From assembly GCF_963082655.1 (NCBI RefSeq), contig NC_081554.1, positions 192,230,206 through 192,294,205 on the forward strand: a stretch of DNA of 64,000 nt, written 5' to 3'. Both the position numbers and the translations under genes were made by a program. Origin of the DNA: Stomoxys calcitrans (lineage: Eukaryota > Arthropoda > Insecta > Diptera > Muscidae). The notes beneath the pieces were generated by a model. That model was not told the DNA's origin, searched no databases, and worked only from the letters and a program-made list of their open reading frames with translations. The first letter of the stretch is position 1. The number at the start of each line of letters is the position of its first letter. This document shows positions 21,790 to 33,000 of the stretch, in pieces.

Positions 21790-23270
21790 GTAAAGGGCAA
21801 CCCATCGGCAATCCCAACTCTTGTTAAGGATGATCAGGTATTCACTGACCCGATTGATAAGGCTAATGTACTGGCTGAAATGTTTGCAGAAAATTCTTCC
21901 TTGCCGTTTAGCAATCAAGCTCTCCCCGTGATTGATAGTGTTCCTAGTTCGATGCCTTTCGAACACGTGGAGTTAAAAGGGTCCTTGCGGAACTCGACGT
22001 TAATATATCTCCGGGCCCGAAAAGGTATATCAACACTTGTCCTTTGTAAGTGTTATTCGACGCTTGTTCGTCCATTACGCAACCCTTTCAACCTTGCTTA
22101 CCGTGCGGAGTTTTCCCGGCGCGTTGGAAGGTTGCGAACGTTGAGCCTATCCCCAATAAAGCTGGGACGAACAACCCTGCGAATTAACGGCGATATGCCG
22201 TTCTCTCCAAGGTTATGGAGATTATGGTTAACCATCATCTTGTCAGATACTTAGAGTCCAATGGCCTTCGTAGCGATACCCAGTATGGGTTCCGCAGAAA
22301 TCAATCTACGGGAGACCTAATGGCATTTTCGTCGGAACGATGGAGTCGCTCTATCCACCAGTTTAGTGAGAGAAAGGTCGTGGCACTGGATATCTCCTAG
22401 ACATTTGATAGGGTCTGGCCCAGTCCTCAAGAAATTGTGGACAGGAGACGCATTATGGATGAGACGCTCTCCCAGGATATGTTGGCCATTTCCGAGTAGG
22501 GTAGTATAAACAGAGTAAACTTTAACGCACAGAAGACGCAGTGCTGTTTCTTGTTTCACAAGCGATTCACTGACCCACTACAACCGTCGATATCTATCGA
22601 CGGTATAGATATTGAGCAGTCAGATGCTCTTGATGTTCTGGACATGAAGATACAATGTGTTGTGCTTTGGTCAAAATACGTATTCGAAGTGTCGAAAGAA
22701 GCATTCAAGTGTTTGAGCTTATTAAAGCGGTGCAAGAAATATTTCACCTCTTCTGATCTTCTCAGGCCGAGTATGAAATATAACTGTCATATATGGACAG
22801 GAGCTCCAAAATAATCCTTGGAGCTACTTGACTGGGTTCAACGGAGAGCGATGGTGTTGATTGAGCACAGTAGAGTATCTAACTCTACTGCTTCTCTTAA
22901 ACACCGTCGGAATGTGGATATCGTTATTTTCATGGCGTGTGTTCCAGGGATATTCGTCTTCTTATCCCTGACGTAAGGATGTTCACCAGGAATACAAGAG
23001 TTGCCAGGAACTCACACCCGTTTGTAATTGATTGGCCAGTCGACCGAACCATGCATTACCGAGAAAATTCATTTTTCGCCCGAACCATTCGTTTGTGGAA
23101 TCGACTTCCGGCTAATGTATTTCCCACCGACATTGACATTCCGATACTTAAGACGAATATCAATAAACACTACTCCCTCTTTCCCCCTCCAACCCTTAAC
23201 TTTCCTAATTGCCAACGCAATGCACTGCATATATAGGGGACATCCTCTGCGTGTTGGTTACGTGAAAAAA
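21790..23270 (+). mobile_element. Non-LTR retrotransposon (LINE) remnant, RT region
   Basis: Broken frames in order: NVLAEMFAENSSLP (linker), MEIMVNHHLVRYLESNGL, TQYGFRRNQSTGDLMAF and KVVALDIS followed by TFDRVW (RT palm, with a stop between), INRVNFNAQKTQCCLF, and a C-terminal RLWNRLPANVFP. This is an RT-bearing LINE in the same orientation as the plus strand. The catalytic core between palm motifs is deleted. Inserted within the minisatellite. Confidence 0.8.
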
Positions 23271-23722
23271 AACCTAATGTGAATATATCCACGTAATGTG
23301 GATAATTTATCTATGTTGTTTAGATCATTTATCCACACTATATGGATAATCTATCAAGCTCATGAGTATTATTTATCGACGTTATCTTATCCACGTTTAA
23401 AAAATCCACGGGGATTATGGGTTCATTCCCACCAGAGTTCTTGGCCTGTCACTACCGTGGTATCACAATGTACTTAAAATTGTCTGTACTGAGTACCTAA
23501 CCCTAACCTATGGGTATAATTAATCCACGTGTTGTGGATTATTCATCCATGTTATGTGGATAATTTATCTACATTATATGGATAATTTATACACATTATG
23601 TGGATAATGTATCCATATTAGGTGGATAATATATCAACGGTATGTGCATTATTTAACCATTATTTATGTTGATAATTTATACGCGTTATACGCATAATTC
23701 TCCATGTTATGTGCATAATAAA

Positions 23723-23852
23723 GGGTGATTTTTTTGAGGTTAGGATTTTCAAAGCATACTGAGCATCTTTCTCTTTGACACCATGTCTGAAATCCCACGT
23801 GATCTGTCAAATACTAATGCATGAAAATCCTAACCTCAAAAAAATCACCCTA
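23723..23852. mobile_element. Mariner-derived MITE
   Basis: About 128 bases with inverted ends GGGTGATTTTTTTGAGGTTA and TAACCTCAAAAAAATCACCC. The interior matches the ends of the larger element at 35659-36266 (TTTGACACCATGTCTGAAAT). Flanked by TA-rich sequence as expected for TA target sites. Confidence 0.85.
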
Positions 23853-24984
23853 TATATACAGGTTGTGTGAGCAATTTATCCACGTTATGTGGAGAATTTA
23901 TCAACGCTATGAGGACAATTGATCCACGTTTTTAAACATTATGTGAATAATGGATTCACTTTATGTTGGTATTATATCCATGTTTTGTGGATAATTTATC
24001 TTTACATTTGATCCACGCTATGAGGATAATTTATTAACGCTATTAGGATAACTTATCCACGTTATGCGCATTATTAATCCACATCATATGCAAAATTGTT
24101 CCATGTTATGTGCAAAATCTATCCACATTATGTGCATAATGTAACCATGTTATGTGCATAATTTATCCACGTTATGTGGATAATTTATCCACGTTTTGTG
24201 GATACATAATCTACGTTAAGTGAACGATTACTCCACATTATGTGCAAAATGTATCTAAGATATATGGTTAATTTATTTAGCTCTTATGGATAATTTATCT
24301 TCTTTATGTGGATTATCTATCCACGTTTGTGGATAGCCTATCTTCGTTATGTGAATGATTTTCCACGTTAAATGCATAATTTATTTACATTTTTTCATAC
24401 TATGGGGGTCATTTATCGTTGCTTTGGTAATTCATCCATCTTATGTGGATAAATAATCTAAGTTTTGTGAATAATTTATCCACGTAATGTGGAAAATTTT
24501 TTCATGTTATGTGCATAATTTGTCCTCATTTTGTGGATAGCTTATCTACGTTATGTGAATGATTTATCCACGTTCTGAGCATAATTTCTCAACATTATGT
24601 GGAAATTTATCCATATTATCCAATTTATCCATGTTGTCTAACTTATTTATATGCGTTATGTGGATAATTCATTCACGTAATGTGGATAATTCATCCACGT
24701 AATGTGGATAATTAATCCACATTGTGTGGCAAATTTTTCCACATTATTCGCCCACGTTACGTGGATAATTTATTTGTGTAAGTTATACAAGTTGTGTGGA
24801 TAATTCTTAGAAGTTGTGTGAATATTTTATACATATTTTGCAGACAACTTGTCCATGTTGAAAGAAAATTTATGTAATGTGAACAATAATAATAAGTAAC
24901 AAGGAAAGCGTACTCAGTTCCTAAGGGTCGAATCTTGGGAACCCACCACCATGGGTTCTGCCAAAAATTTATACAAACTTTAGT

Positions 24985-25540
24985 TAGTTCATAGGTATAA
25001 TTTTATTCTACATACCAAACTTCTATAAAACCTGCAAAAAATAAAGCTTCTAGGAGCTTCGAGAGACCGGTTTATATGGGAGCTATATGAGGAAAAATCG
25101 GAAAAAAATTGGGGCTTCCAGGGGCTCAAGAAGCCCAATCAGGAGATCGGTTTACATGGGAGCTATTTTAGGTTATAGACCGATTTGGACCGTACTTGAC
25201 ACAGTTGTTGAAAGTTGTAACAGAACCATATCTGCAAAAATTTATTAAAATTGGAAAATTGTGGCTTCCAGGGCTCAAGAAGTCAAATCGGGATATCGGT
25301 ATCCAAATCCCTCAAGATATCCAAATCTGAACCGATATGGCCCATTTGCAATCAATAAGATAAATCTGTGCAAAATTTCAAGTGGTTAGCTTAACGCGTT
25401 AAACCGCTATTGTGATTTCAACAGATGGACGGACATGGCAAGTTCGACTTAGAATGTGGAGACGATCAAGAATATATATACTTTATGAGGAATGACTAGA
25501 TTAGTATACCCCCCATCCAATGGTGATGAGTATAAAAAGG
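24985..25540 (+). repeat. Family I repeat
   Basis: Three units (GGTTTATATGGGAGCTATAT, GGGGCTCAAGAAG) and the end CCCCCCATCCAATGGTGATG. Confidence 0.75.
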
Positions 25541-25544
25541 CATT

Positions 25545-26690
25545 AAGTTAGGCCGGGACGAACTTTGGATATCCACCACATCGGGTATATATGTAAATCA
25601 CCTTTCGTCACCATATTGGATACATATGTCGAAAAGCCTAGCATATTTTACCGTGTCAAATTTCAGCGAAATCAGATAAAAAAATGTGCCTTTTATAGGG
25701 CCAAGACTTTAAATCAAGAGATCGGTCTATAAGGCAACTATATCCAAATCTGATCCGATATGGGCCATAACAAAAAAGGATGTCGAAGGGCTTAACACAA
25801 CTCACTGTCCCAAGACCTTAAATCGGTAGATCGGTTTATATCGCAGCTACATTCAAGTCTAGACCGATCTGGGCCAAATTGAAAAAAAGATACCAAAGGG
25901 CCTAACAGAACTCACTATCGCAAATTTCGAAATCGAACAAAAATACGCCTTTTATTGGCCCAAAACCTTAAATCGAGAGACCGGTCTATATGGCAGCTTA
26001 AATTGAAGACGGATATCTTGTGCCCTAACATAACTCACTTTCCCAAATTTCAGAGAAATTGCATAATAAATTCACCTTTTATGGACCCAAGACCTTAAAT
26101 CAAGAGATCGCTCCGTATGACAGCTATAATAACATCTGGACCGATCTTGTCCAAATTGAAGAAGATACCGAGTGGGTTAGCACAACCCACTGTCTCAAAT
26201 TTTTATCAAAATCGGACAATATATGCGGTTTTTATGGGCCCAAAACCTTAAATCAGGAGATCGGACTAAATGGCAGCTATATCCAAATCTGGACCGATCT
26301 GAGCCAAATTTATAAAGAATAGCGAGTGGCCTAACTCAACTCGTTAACCTAAGTTTCAACAAAATCGAATAATAAGTGTGGCCTTAACGGGTCTATATGG
26401 CAGCTATATCAAGCCATGGTCCGATATAGCCCATCTTCGAACTTAACCTGCCTATAGACAAAAAAAAGGATCCGTGCAAAGTTTCTAAGCAATATCTCTA
26501 TTTTTACAGACTGTAGCGTAATTTCAACAGACAGACGGATAGACGGACGGACATGGCTAGATCGTCTTAGATTTTTACTATGATCAAAAATATATATAAT
26601 TTTTAAGGCCGGGCATGGATATTTCGATGTGTTGCAAATAGAATGACAAAATGAATATACCCCCATCCTTTGGTGGTTGATATAAAAATA
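25545..26690 (+). repeat. Family II repeat, near full length
   Basis: Opens with GGCCGGGACGAACTTTGGAT and ATCGGGTATATATGTAAATC, about five units (TATGGCAGCTATATCCAAAT), and closes with CAGACAGACGG...CCCCATCCTTTGGTGGTTG. Confidence 0.8.
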
Positions 26691-27064
26691 TTCCATTACC
26701 AACCATATCAATAACTTTAAACCCTATTATATTGTAGGGAACACCATATTGAGAACAGCCGTTTTGTGGTTTAAAAATATTTCGTTTTTTTTATATAAAG
26801 TATTTCTGTCTATATATTATTTTGGGAAATACGTAGAAAGCTGACTAAATACTTTTATTATAATACGTATTCTAAATATCGTAAATTGAAGACAATATTT
26901 GAATCCTCTCAATAATTCAACGTAAATAATAAAACCACAATTTCTGAGTTTGTTATCAATGAGTAATTCGTTGGAAAAAACGAATCTGTATATTACAAAT
27001 GACAGTTGATTGTGTGCAGCAAGTAATTCTAGACAGAGTTTATTTTATCACTGGAGGAGATATA

Positions 27065-27330
27065 ATGAATAAATTACAGTATTTTTCACTTATTATGTGT
27101 CTTTTGGCTCTCCTAATGCTACCAACCCTGGCAAAAAGCAAAGGTTCAATGGTAAAAGGTACCCAAGGATCTAAACTTGTGGTGAGTATTAAATGTTTTG
27201 AATTTGGGTTTGTTACTGCTAATTATGTCCCTTTTAACAGTCCCAAGTAAGCCCAACTGCTAGGAGGGCAGATGAAATTGTTGGTCGGAGTTTGTATGAT
27301 GTATTTTCGAATGATATTTTTTCAAAGTAA
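27065..27330 (+). CDS. Small secreted peptide, 68 aa, two exons
   Basis: Not recognised. Exon 1 is 27065-27181 (39 codons) and exon 2 is 27241-27330 (29 codons and TAA), with a 59-base intron GTGAGT...AACAG in phase 0. Residues 1-23 (MNKLQYFSLIMCLLALLMLP then TLA) form a signal peptide. The mature start AKSKGSMVKG resembles ARSKGSSSSK of the peptide encoded at 20892 on the other strand. Exon 2 holds a dibasic TARRADEIVGRSLYDVF stretch that could be a processing site. An in-frame ATG at 26999 would put 22 residues before the signal and is less likely. AATAAA follows at 27497. Confidence 0.65.
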
Positions 27331-27339
27331 ATAACATGT

Positions 27340-28010
27340 GTGACATATCACGAGTAAATACATTGAGTATGAAGTTTTACTATACACGTATAGCAATTTC
27401 TTCCAAACTTTAAAGTTTTATTAATTTTGGACATCGTTTTTCTGCCGCAAACTTAAAGTGTCCGAAATATTATATATATTTTTTGTTTTTTTTTTTAATA
27501 AATTTTCACTCTGAAAGTTTCTTTAGTACATTTACACTATGAAAATTTACTGAAGAAATCTACCATTACAGACTTTTTTAAAACTTTTTTATTTCCACTG
27601 TGCCACGTTTTAAGTAACGATTGCTGAGTAGTTTACATGGCACATCTCATGCATGGTCATTGTAATAGTATTGGTGTATGTACCATATGTACACGTAACT
27701 ATCAGTCATGGCTGAAAATCAAAATCATTTGATTTTTTTCGATGATTTGCGTCTATCGATTACCGTTTACAAAGAAATGTGTAATCATTAATTGACAGAT
27801 ATTGAAAAAGACGTTATTGAACAGATATTGAAAAACACAAATAAAGTTATAAAATGAGAATTTAAGTATGAAAAATTAAATAAAATCAAAGAAAAGAATA
27901 AAACGTTATACCGTTTTTGGCAAAAGCTGTAATCAACATGTACACACGATGAGTACAATCATGATGTGCCGTCTAAAAGGGACATTATATACATAACAAA
28001 ACCACAATAC
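27340..28010. other. AT-rich sequence with no recognised feature
   Basis: Low-complexity AT-rich stretch after the 68-aa peptide gene, up to a dispersed repeat at about 28015. No frame, RNA gene or repeat family recognised apart from the poly(A) signal already listed. Confidence 0.5.
27497..27502 (+). terminator. Poly(A) signal AATAAA after the 68-aa peptide gene
   Basis: AATAAA about 167 nt after the stop codon at 27330, followed by AT-rich unique sequence. Candidate only. Confidence 0.35.
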
Positions 28011-28014
28011 CTTG

Positions 28015-28320
28015 CAGTACGTTTACATTGGCCACTAAAACCTTGTTTACACTGTTCTTTAAATCCGGATTCAATGGCGCGATCATCTGTTTTCCCTTTA
28101 TAAAATCAGCTGACGAGGGCCTTAAATCCGGATTTAATGAGCAGGATAAACAGGACTTAAATCCGGATTTATGGACTTATCGAGATTTAAGTTCTAAATC
28201 CTGTGTTTTTTAGCAGGTATTGCCATACAAAAATAAATCATATTTTGCAGGATTTATGGGTACATAATCGATAAAAGTAAACGGACAAGATTTGATTTAG
28301 TTAAATCCAGATTAAAACAA
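28015..28320 (+). repeat. Dispersed repeat, family IV
   Basis: ACGTTTACATTGGCCACTAAA, repeated TTAAATCCGGATTTA palindromes and AATCGATAAAAGTA. Related blocks lie at about 40975-41235 and, inverted, at about 51555-51800. Confidence 0.6.
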
Positions 28321-29650
28321 GTAAAAATGCGTTAAGTTTGGCCGGGCCAAACTTGGGATACCCACCACCTAAGGTATACATGTAAACCACCTTTCGTCAA
28401 AAGCCATAGAAAAATTTATGCCCTATGCCCCATCTCAGCTATAACGAAATATGTTCTGATTCGGACCAAATACTAATAACTACAAGTCATTGTTCAATTG
28501 TGTGTAACAAAATATTGGTCATTTTGGCAGCTATATCAAAATATAATATAAGTCACTGTGCCAAATTTCAGTGGAATCGGATTATAAATGCGCCTTTTGT
28601 GGGGTCAAGAGTTTTAATTGATATATAGGTCTATATGGCAGCTATATCTAAATCTGGACCGATCTGGGCCAAATTGCAGAAATATGTTGAGAGCCTTAAC
28701 TTAACTCACTGTCCCAAATTTCGGAGACATCGGACAATAAATGCGCCTTTTATGAGCCCAAAAACTTAAATCAAGTGATCGGTCTATATGGCAGCTATAT
28801 CCAAATCTGGATCGATCTGTGCCATATTGCAGAAGTATGTCGAGGGGCTTAACCTAACTCACTGTCCCAATTTTCGGCGACATCGAACAATAAATGCCCC
28901 CTTTATGGGCCCTAAGCCTTAAATCGAGAGATCGGTCTATATATGGCAGCTATATTCAAATCTGGACCGATCTGTGGCATATTGCAGAAAGATGTCGACT
29001 ACTCCAAATTTTGGCGAAATCGGACAATAAATGCGCCTTTTATGGGCGCAAAACCTTAAATCGAGAGATTGGTCTACATGGCACCTATATTCAAATTTGG
29101 ACCTATTTAGGCCAGTATTCGAGTAGCCTAACACAACTCACTATCCCAAATTTCAGCAAAATCGGATAACAAATGTGGCTTTTATGGGCCTAAGACCCTA
29201 AATCGAGAGATCAGTCTTTATGAACGCTATATCTAAGTCTGAACCGATCTAAGCCGAATTGAAGAAGGATATTAAAGGGCCCAAAACAACTCACTGGCCC
29301 AAATTTCAGCAAAATCGGATAATAAATGTGGAGTTTATGGGCCTAAGACCCAAAATCGGCGGATCGGTCTATATGGGGGCTATATCAAAATATAGTCCAT
29401 CTTCGAACTTAACCTGCTTATGGACAAAAAAAGAATCTGTACAAAGTTTCAGCTCAATATCTTTATTTTTTAAGACTGTAGTGTGATTTCAACAGACAGA
29501 CGGACGGACATGGCAAGATTGTCTTAGATTTTTATGCTGATCAAGAATATATATATATACTTTATAGGGTCGGAAATGGATATTTCGATGTGTTGAAAAC
29601 GGAATGACAATATGAATATACCCCCATCCTTCGGTGAAGGGGATTAAAAA
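28318..29650 (+). repeat. Family II repeat, long copy
   Basis: GGCCGGGCCAAACTTGGGAT to CCCCATCCTTCGGTGAAGG with six to seven units (GGTCTATATGGCAGCTATAT). Confidence 0.8.
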
Positions 29651-29936
29651 ATGTCCATATAAACGTGCTATTGGCCCCTATAAAAGAGTTAGCCATATCT
29701 TTTGATAAACGTTTGTCTTATAGGTCGATTATGGATTGCAATCCAACTTCAGTTGATTTACAGGATCTATGTAATCCGGATTTAGTTTGATTTTAGTTTC
29801 AAACTACCACTCAAGCGATATTGCTTTAAACATACTTTGGTGAGCCCATATGTTAAGTGTAGGTGGTGTCCGCATGCCCTTACCGGTTTCAGCTTCTTCA
29901 TGAAGTAAGAAAACATTTAAAATACATTTGTAGGCA

Positions 29937-29942
29937 TTTATT
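29937..29942 (-). terminator. Poly(A) signal of the cytochrome b561 gene
   Basis: AATAAA on the minus strand 72 nt after the stop codon at 30014. Position is normal for an insect gene. Confidence 0.5.
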
Positions 29943-30013
29943 TTCAAAAATCTCCAGCGTTGGCATTATTTGCATGTTAATCTCATTGTTTGACTTATCC
30001 CATAGTTCTAACT

Positions 30014-33000
30014 TCACTTTTTCTGTTTGGCTGCCTTGCGATATTTCATTTTATCAATTAGCGATGTTACAGGTCCAATAATTGTCAACAGGAATACCAA
30101 AGCGGTGGCCAAGGCAAAGGCAGGTATGACATCAGCATCCACATGCTTCGTAAAGAATTCGGTGAAATATCCCATAACAACGGTGTTCATGGCAAAAGCA
30201 AATCCCAAAATGCCAAATAAGTTATGACGAAATTTAATTTCAGCTGGTGTATAAACTTTGTGGGCAAATTTGGGTTGAAAGAAATTCACTGTGCCACCAA
30301 GCACACTGGCAAAACTGGAGAAGGTGGCAATAAGACCTGAAAACAGCAAAACAGGAGATTCGAATTAGTTTTGATACAAATAGAACAGTTCCAGCCAATC
30401 TTACCCAATTTGCCATGCAATGTTGTAAAGTGTTCACCTTCGGTGTTGAAAATCTTTCCCAGACTACCCCAAATAGCCATTATACCTCCTATCAATTGCA
30501 AAATGCCATGAAATCTGGATTTATTACGATGTGATAGACTCCTGGTTATGGGATTGTAGGCATAGTGGGACATCAAAGCTTCAGCTGCCAAAAAGTTCCA
30601 CTGCAAAAATAGGAGAGAAGGGTTAAGATATTTTAAAACCAAAAATTAAAAAATAAACTACAAAAATCATCAATTCGAATGCAAGGAGAAGTAATTCACT
30701 TTTTTTAAAATAAAATCCAAAATACCTTTCAGGCAGGGTTTGAATTGCTTGAACATTTTTCAATGTAAAGCAAAGTTATTTTTGCTTTGCTGCCTCCATT
30801 TTGAAGTCAGCAATTCAAACCCTGTTTTTAAGCTTTTATGTACTTTTTTTAGATATTTGGTGTTTTTCCTATACTCAAAATTAAAAAAAATTGTTAGGTC
30901 ATTTTGCATTTTATATGATTTTATATTAATACTAAATGCAGGAAGCTTTTGCAGTTAAATGTCATTGGTTCAAATGAACTTTGATTTTCTAAAGCAAATT
31001 TGTATCTACTTCTCGTTGAGCGTAATAGCCTGCAATTTATTAGTTGTCTCTATTGTAACAGTTCGTTGACACAAATGTGTTTTTTGAGTATTGTAGTACT
31101 CAACATAAACCTTGTATGCCTAATGGGAATGGCCAATATATTGTACAAATTTCCATACAGGTATAAAAAAAAGTTATAAAAATAACTTGTCATTGCTTGC
31201 CTATTAATTGCCATTTTGAGGTTAAACGTTTTCAATTTCATATCAACATTTCAAAATTTACAGCATTTTTAATGTCTTAATATTCCATAAAAATTCAACT
31301 TTTTGACAAAATTGCCTTTAGATTAGATTAGGTTGAAAAGGGGGTGCGTATATCTTTAATCTGTAACTGTTCGCCATACCACGCCCCTAAGTCGGTTCAT
31401 ATCCGGTGTTGTGGACCAAACTTAGACCCGGTGTCTGTTATCCAGGAAAGCCATAGGAAATGCTCCAACGTCATTTCATCATCCCCACATGCCCCACCTA
31501 TGCTATCACTTACCGCCCTAATTTTGCCTGCTTACTTGGAGCTTGGATCTTCCTACCGACCGTTTTTCTGTTCCACTCGGACTGCGTCGCCCCGAAATTC
31601 TTCGAGTTGAACAAGTTTATTGACGGCGGTCCTCTGGCCTTCACTGCTAAATCGTTTGATCTTTTATTCCCTCTTACTCTGCTGTGATCCGACATCCAAA
31701 CTAGAGTTGGCAAACTATCGATAATACAAACAATTGATATTTTCGATATTTCCAATAATAAATATCGATAGGTTAGGTTAAAGTGACTCTAAAAGCCCAA
31801 CAACTTGCGAACATTCACATCCCCTAAATCAGACAGGTTCTCAAAGAAATGAGAACCTAAAATGGAACTCCTTCTAACTGTAGGATACACACACAGAAGG
31901 TGTTCTATAGTCTCTTCTTCCTCGATGTCCCTACAGCTTCTGCAAAAGTCATTGCTGGCAACGACGATACAATCTTTAATTTCCCTTCACCTATATTTCA
32001 AACGAAAATGAGAAGTAAAAATCAGGAGTCCGATTTAGGTAGTAGCAATATCAATACACAGACCAAACAAAACCAAGTCAGTTAGAGGTCATGAAAGAAA
32101 TAATTGCACAAAGTTAGCCCAATCGAATGAAAATTGCGCCCTCTATGGGCATCATCAAAAGCATCAATCGATATTCAGACAAAAAATTAATTATCGATAG
32201 TGCCACCGATATTTTGCTAGCTCTTATCCAAACGATGCGGATCGTGCCGTCCCAGTTTACCAGTTTAAAGATGTTCACACTCGACGTCCTCGTGTTAACA
32301 CACACCACCTCACGCATTCCGTTATCGCCCGGAACTCTGCAGGACCGAATTATGGTTAGGCAGGCGAAAACAATCAGTCTGTCATCAAGCTTTGATCCAT
32401 CTGTGCAGCTTGATCCCCCATATGGCAATACCAGGTTTTTGTCAATCCAAAACTGTGCTGCAGGCAGCAGTATCTCGCACCCGATCTCTTCTTTTACGCA
32501 ATGGTATGACCTGCTCCTATCCTCTATCCGTTCTCCCATCGCCTTACGTCTCATAGCCACAGTGGCTGCCTCACACTAAATCTGTATGTCTATGGGTCGG
32601 ATATATAGATTACTCTCCAGTGCCCTAGTGGACGTGGTCCTCATCGGTCCGCCTATGCAGAGACAACATGTTCTCTGAACCTGTTGTATTATCCTCACGT
32701 TGAACTTTTTCTCCATCGCAGTACAAAAGTTACTGAGGCGTAAATAAATATTGGTCTAATCACACTCCCACCGTAGCACAGAGGTTAGCATGTCCGCCTG
32801 TGACGGCGAACGCCTGGGTTCGAATCCTGGCGAGACCATCAGAAAAAATTTTCAGCGGTGGCTTTCCCCTCCTAATGCTGGTAACATTTGTGAGGTACTA
32901 TGTCATGTACCACTGCGGCACACCGTTCGGACTCGGCTATAAAAAGGATGCCCCTCAAACTTGAATCGGACTGCACTCATTGATATGTGAGAAGTTTGCC

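Larger units (their letters stand above)
21150..24890. repeat. Minisatellite of palindromic units of about 21 bases
   Basis: Array of degenerate units near TTATCCACGTTATGTGGATAA, each an inverted repeat (ATCCAC...GTGGAT). It covers about 21150-21770 and 23275-24890 and is interrupted by a LINE (about 21790-23270) and a mariner MITE (23723-23852). Unit length and sequence drift along the array. No coding content beyond the inserts. Confidence 0.85.

Noticed and set aside
21300..24800. Many TTATCCACA-like sites, like bacterial DnaA boxes
   Set aside because: They are units of a eukaryotic minisatellite. Intron-containing genes and fly transposons surround it, so a bacterial origin is not plausible.
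21150..24890. CRISPR-like spacing of palindromic repeats
   Set aside because: Units are contiguous and drifting, without unique spacers of fixed length, and no cas genes are present.
31117..31160. Short ATG exon MPNGNGQ... as the missing Cep104 exon 1
   Set aside because: It ends in the wrong phase and does not resemble the conserved Cep104 start.
32127..32579. Plus-strand open frame of 150 codons
   Set aside because: It is antisense to the RNase H remnant of a LINE. The minus strand has the CTDGSKL motif.
32768..32850. Possible tRNA gene (B box GGTTCGAATCC)
   Set aside because: It continues into the SINE body found in many copies, and the head does not give a full cloverleaf.
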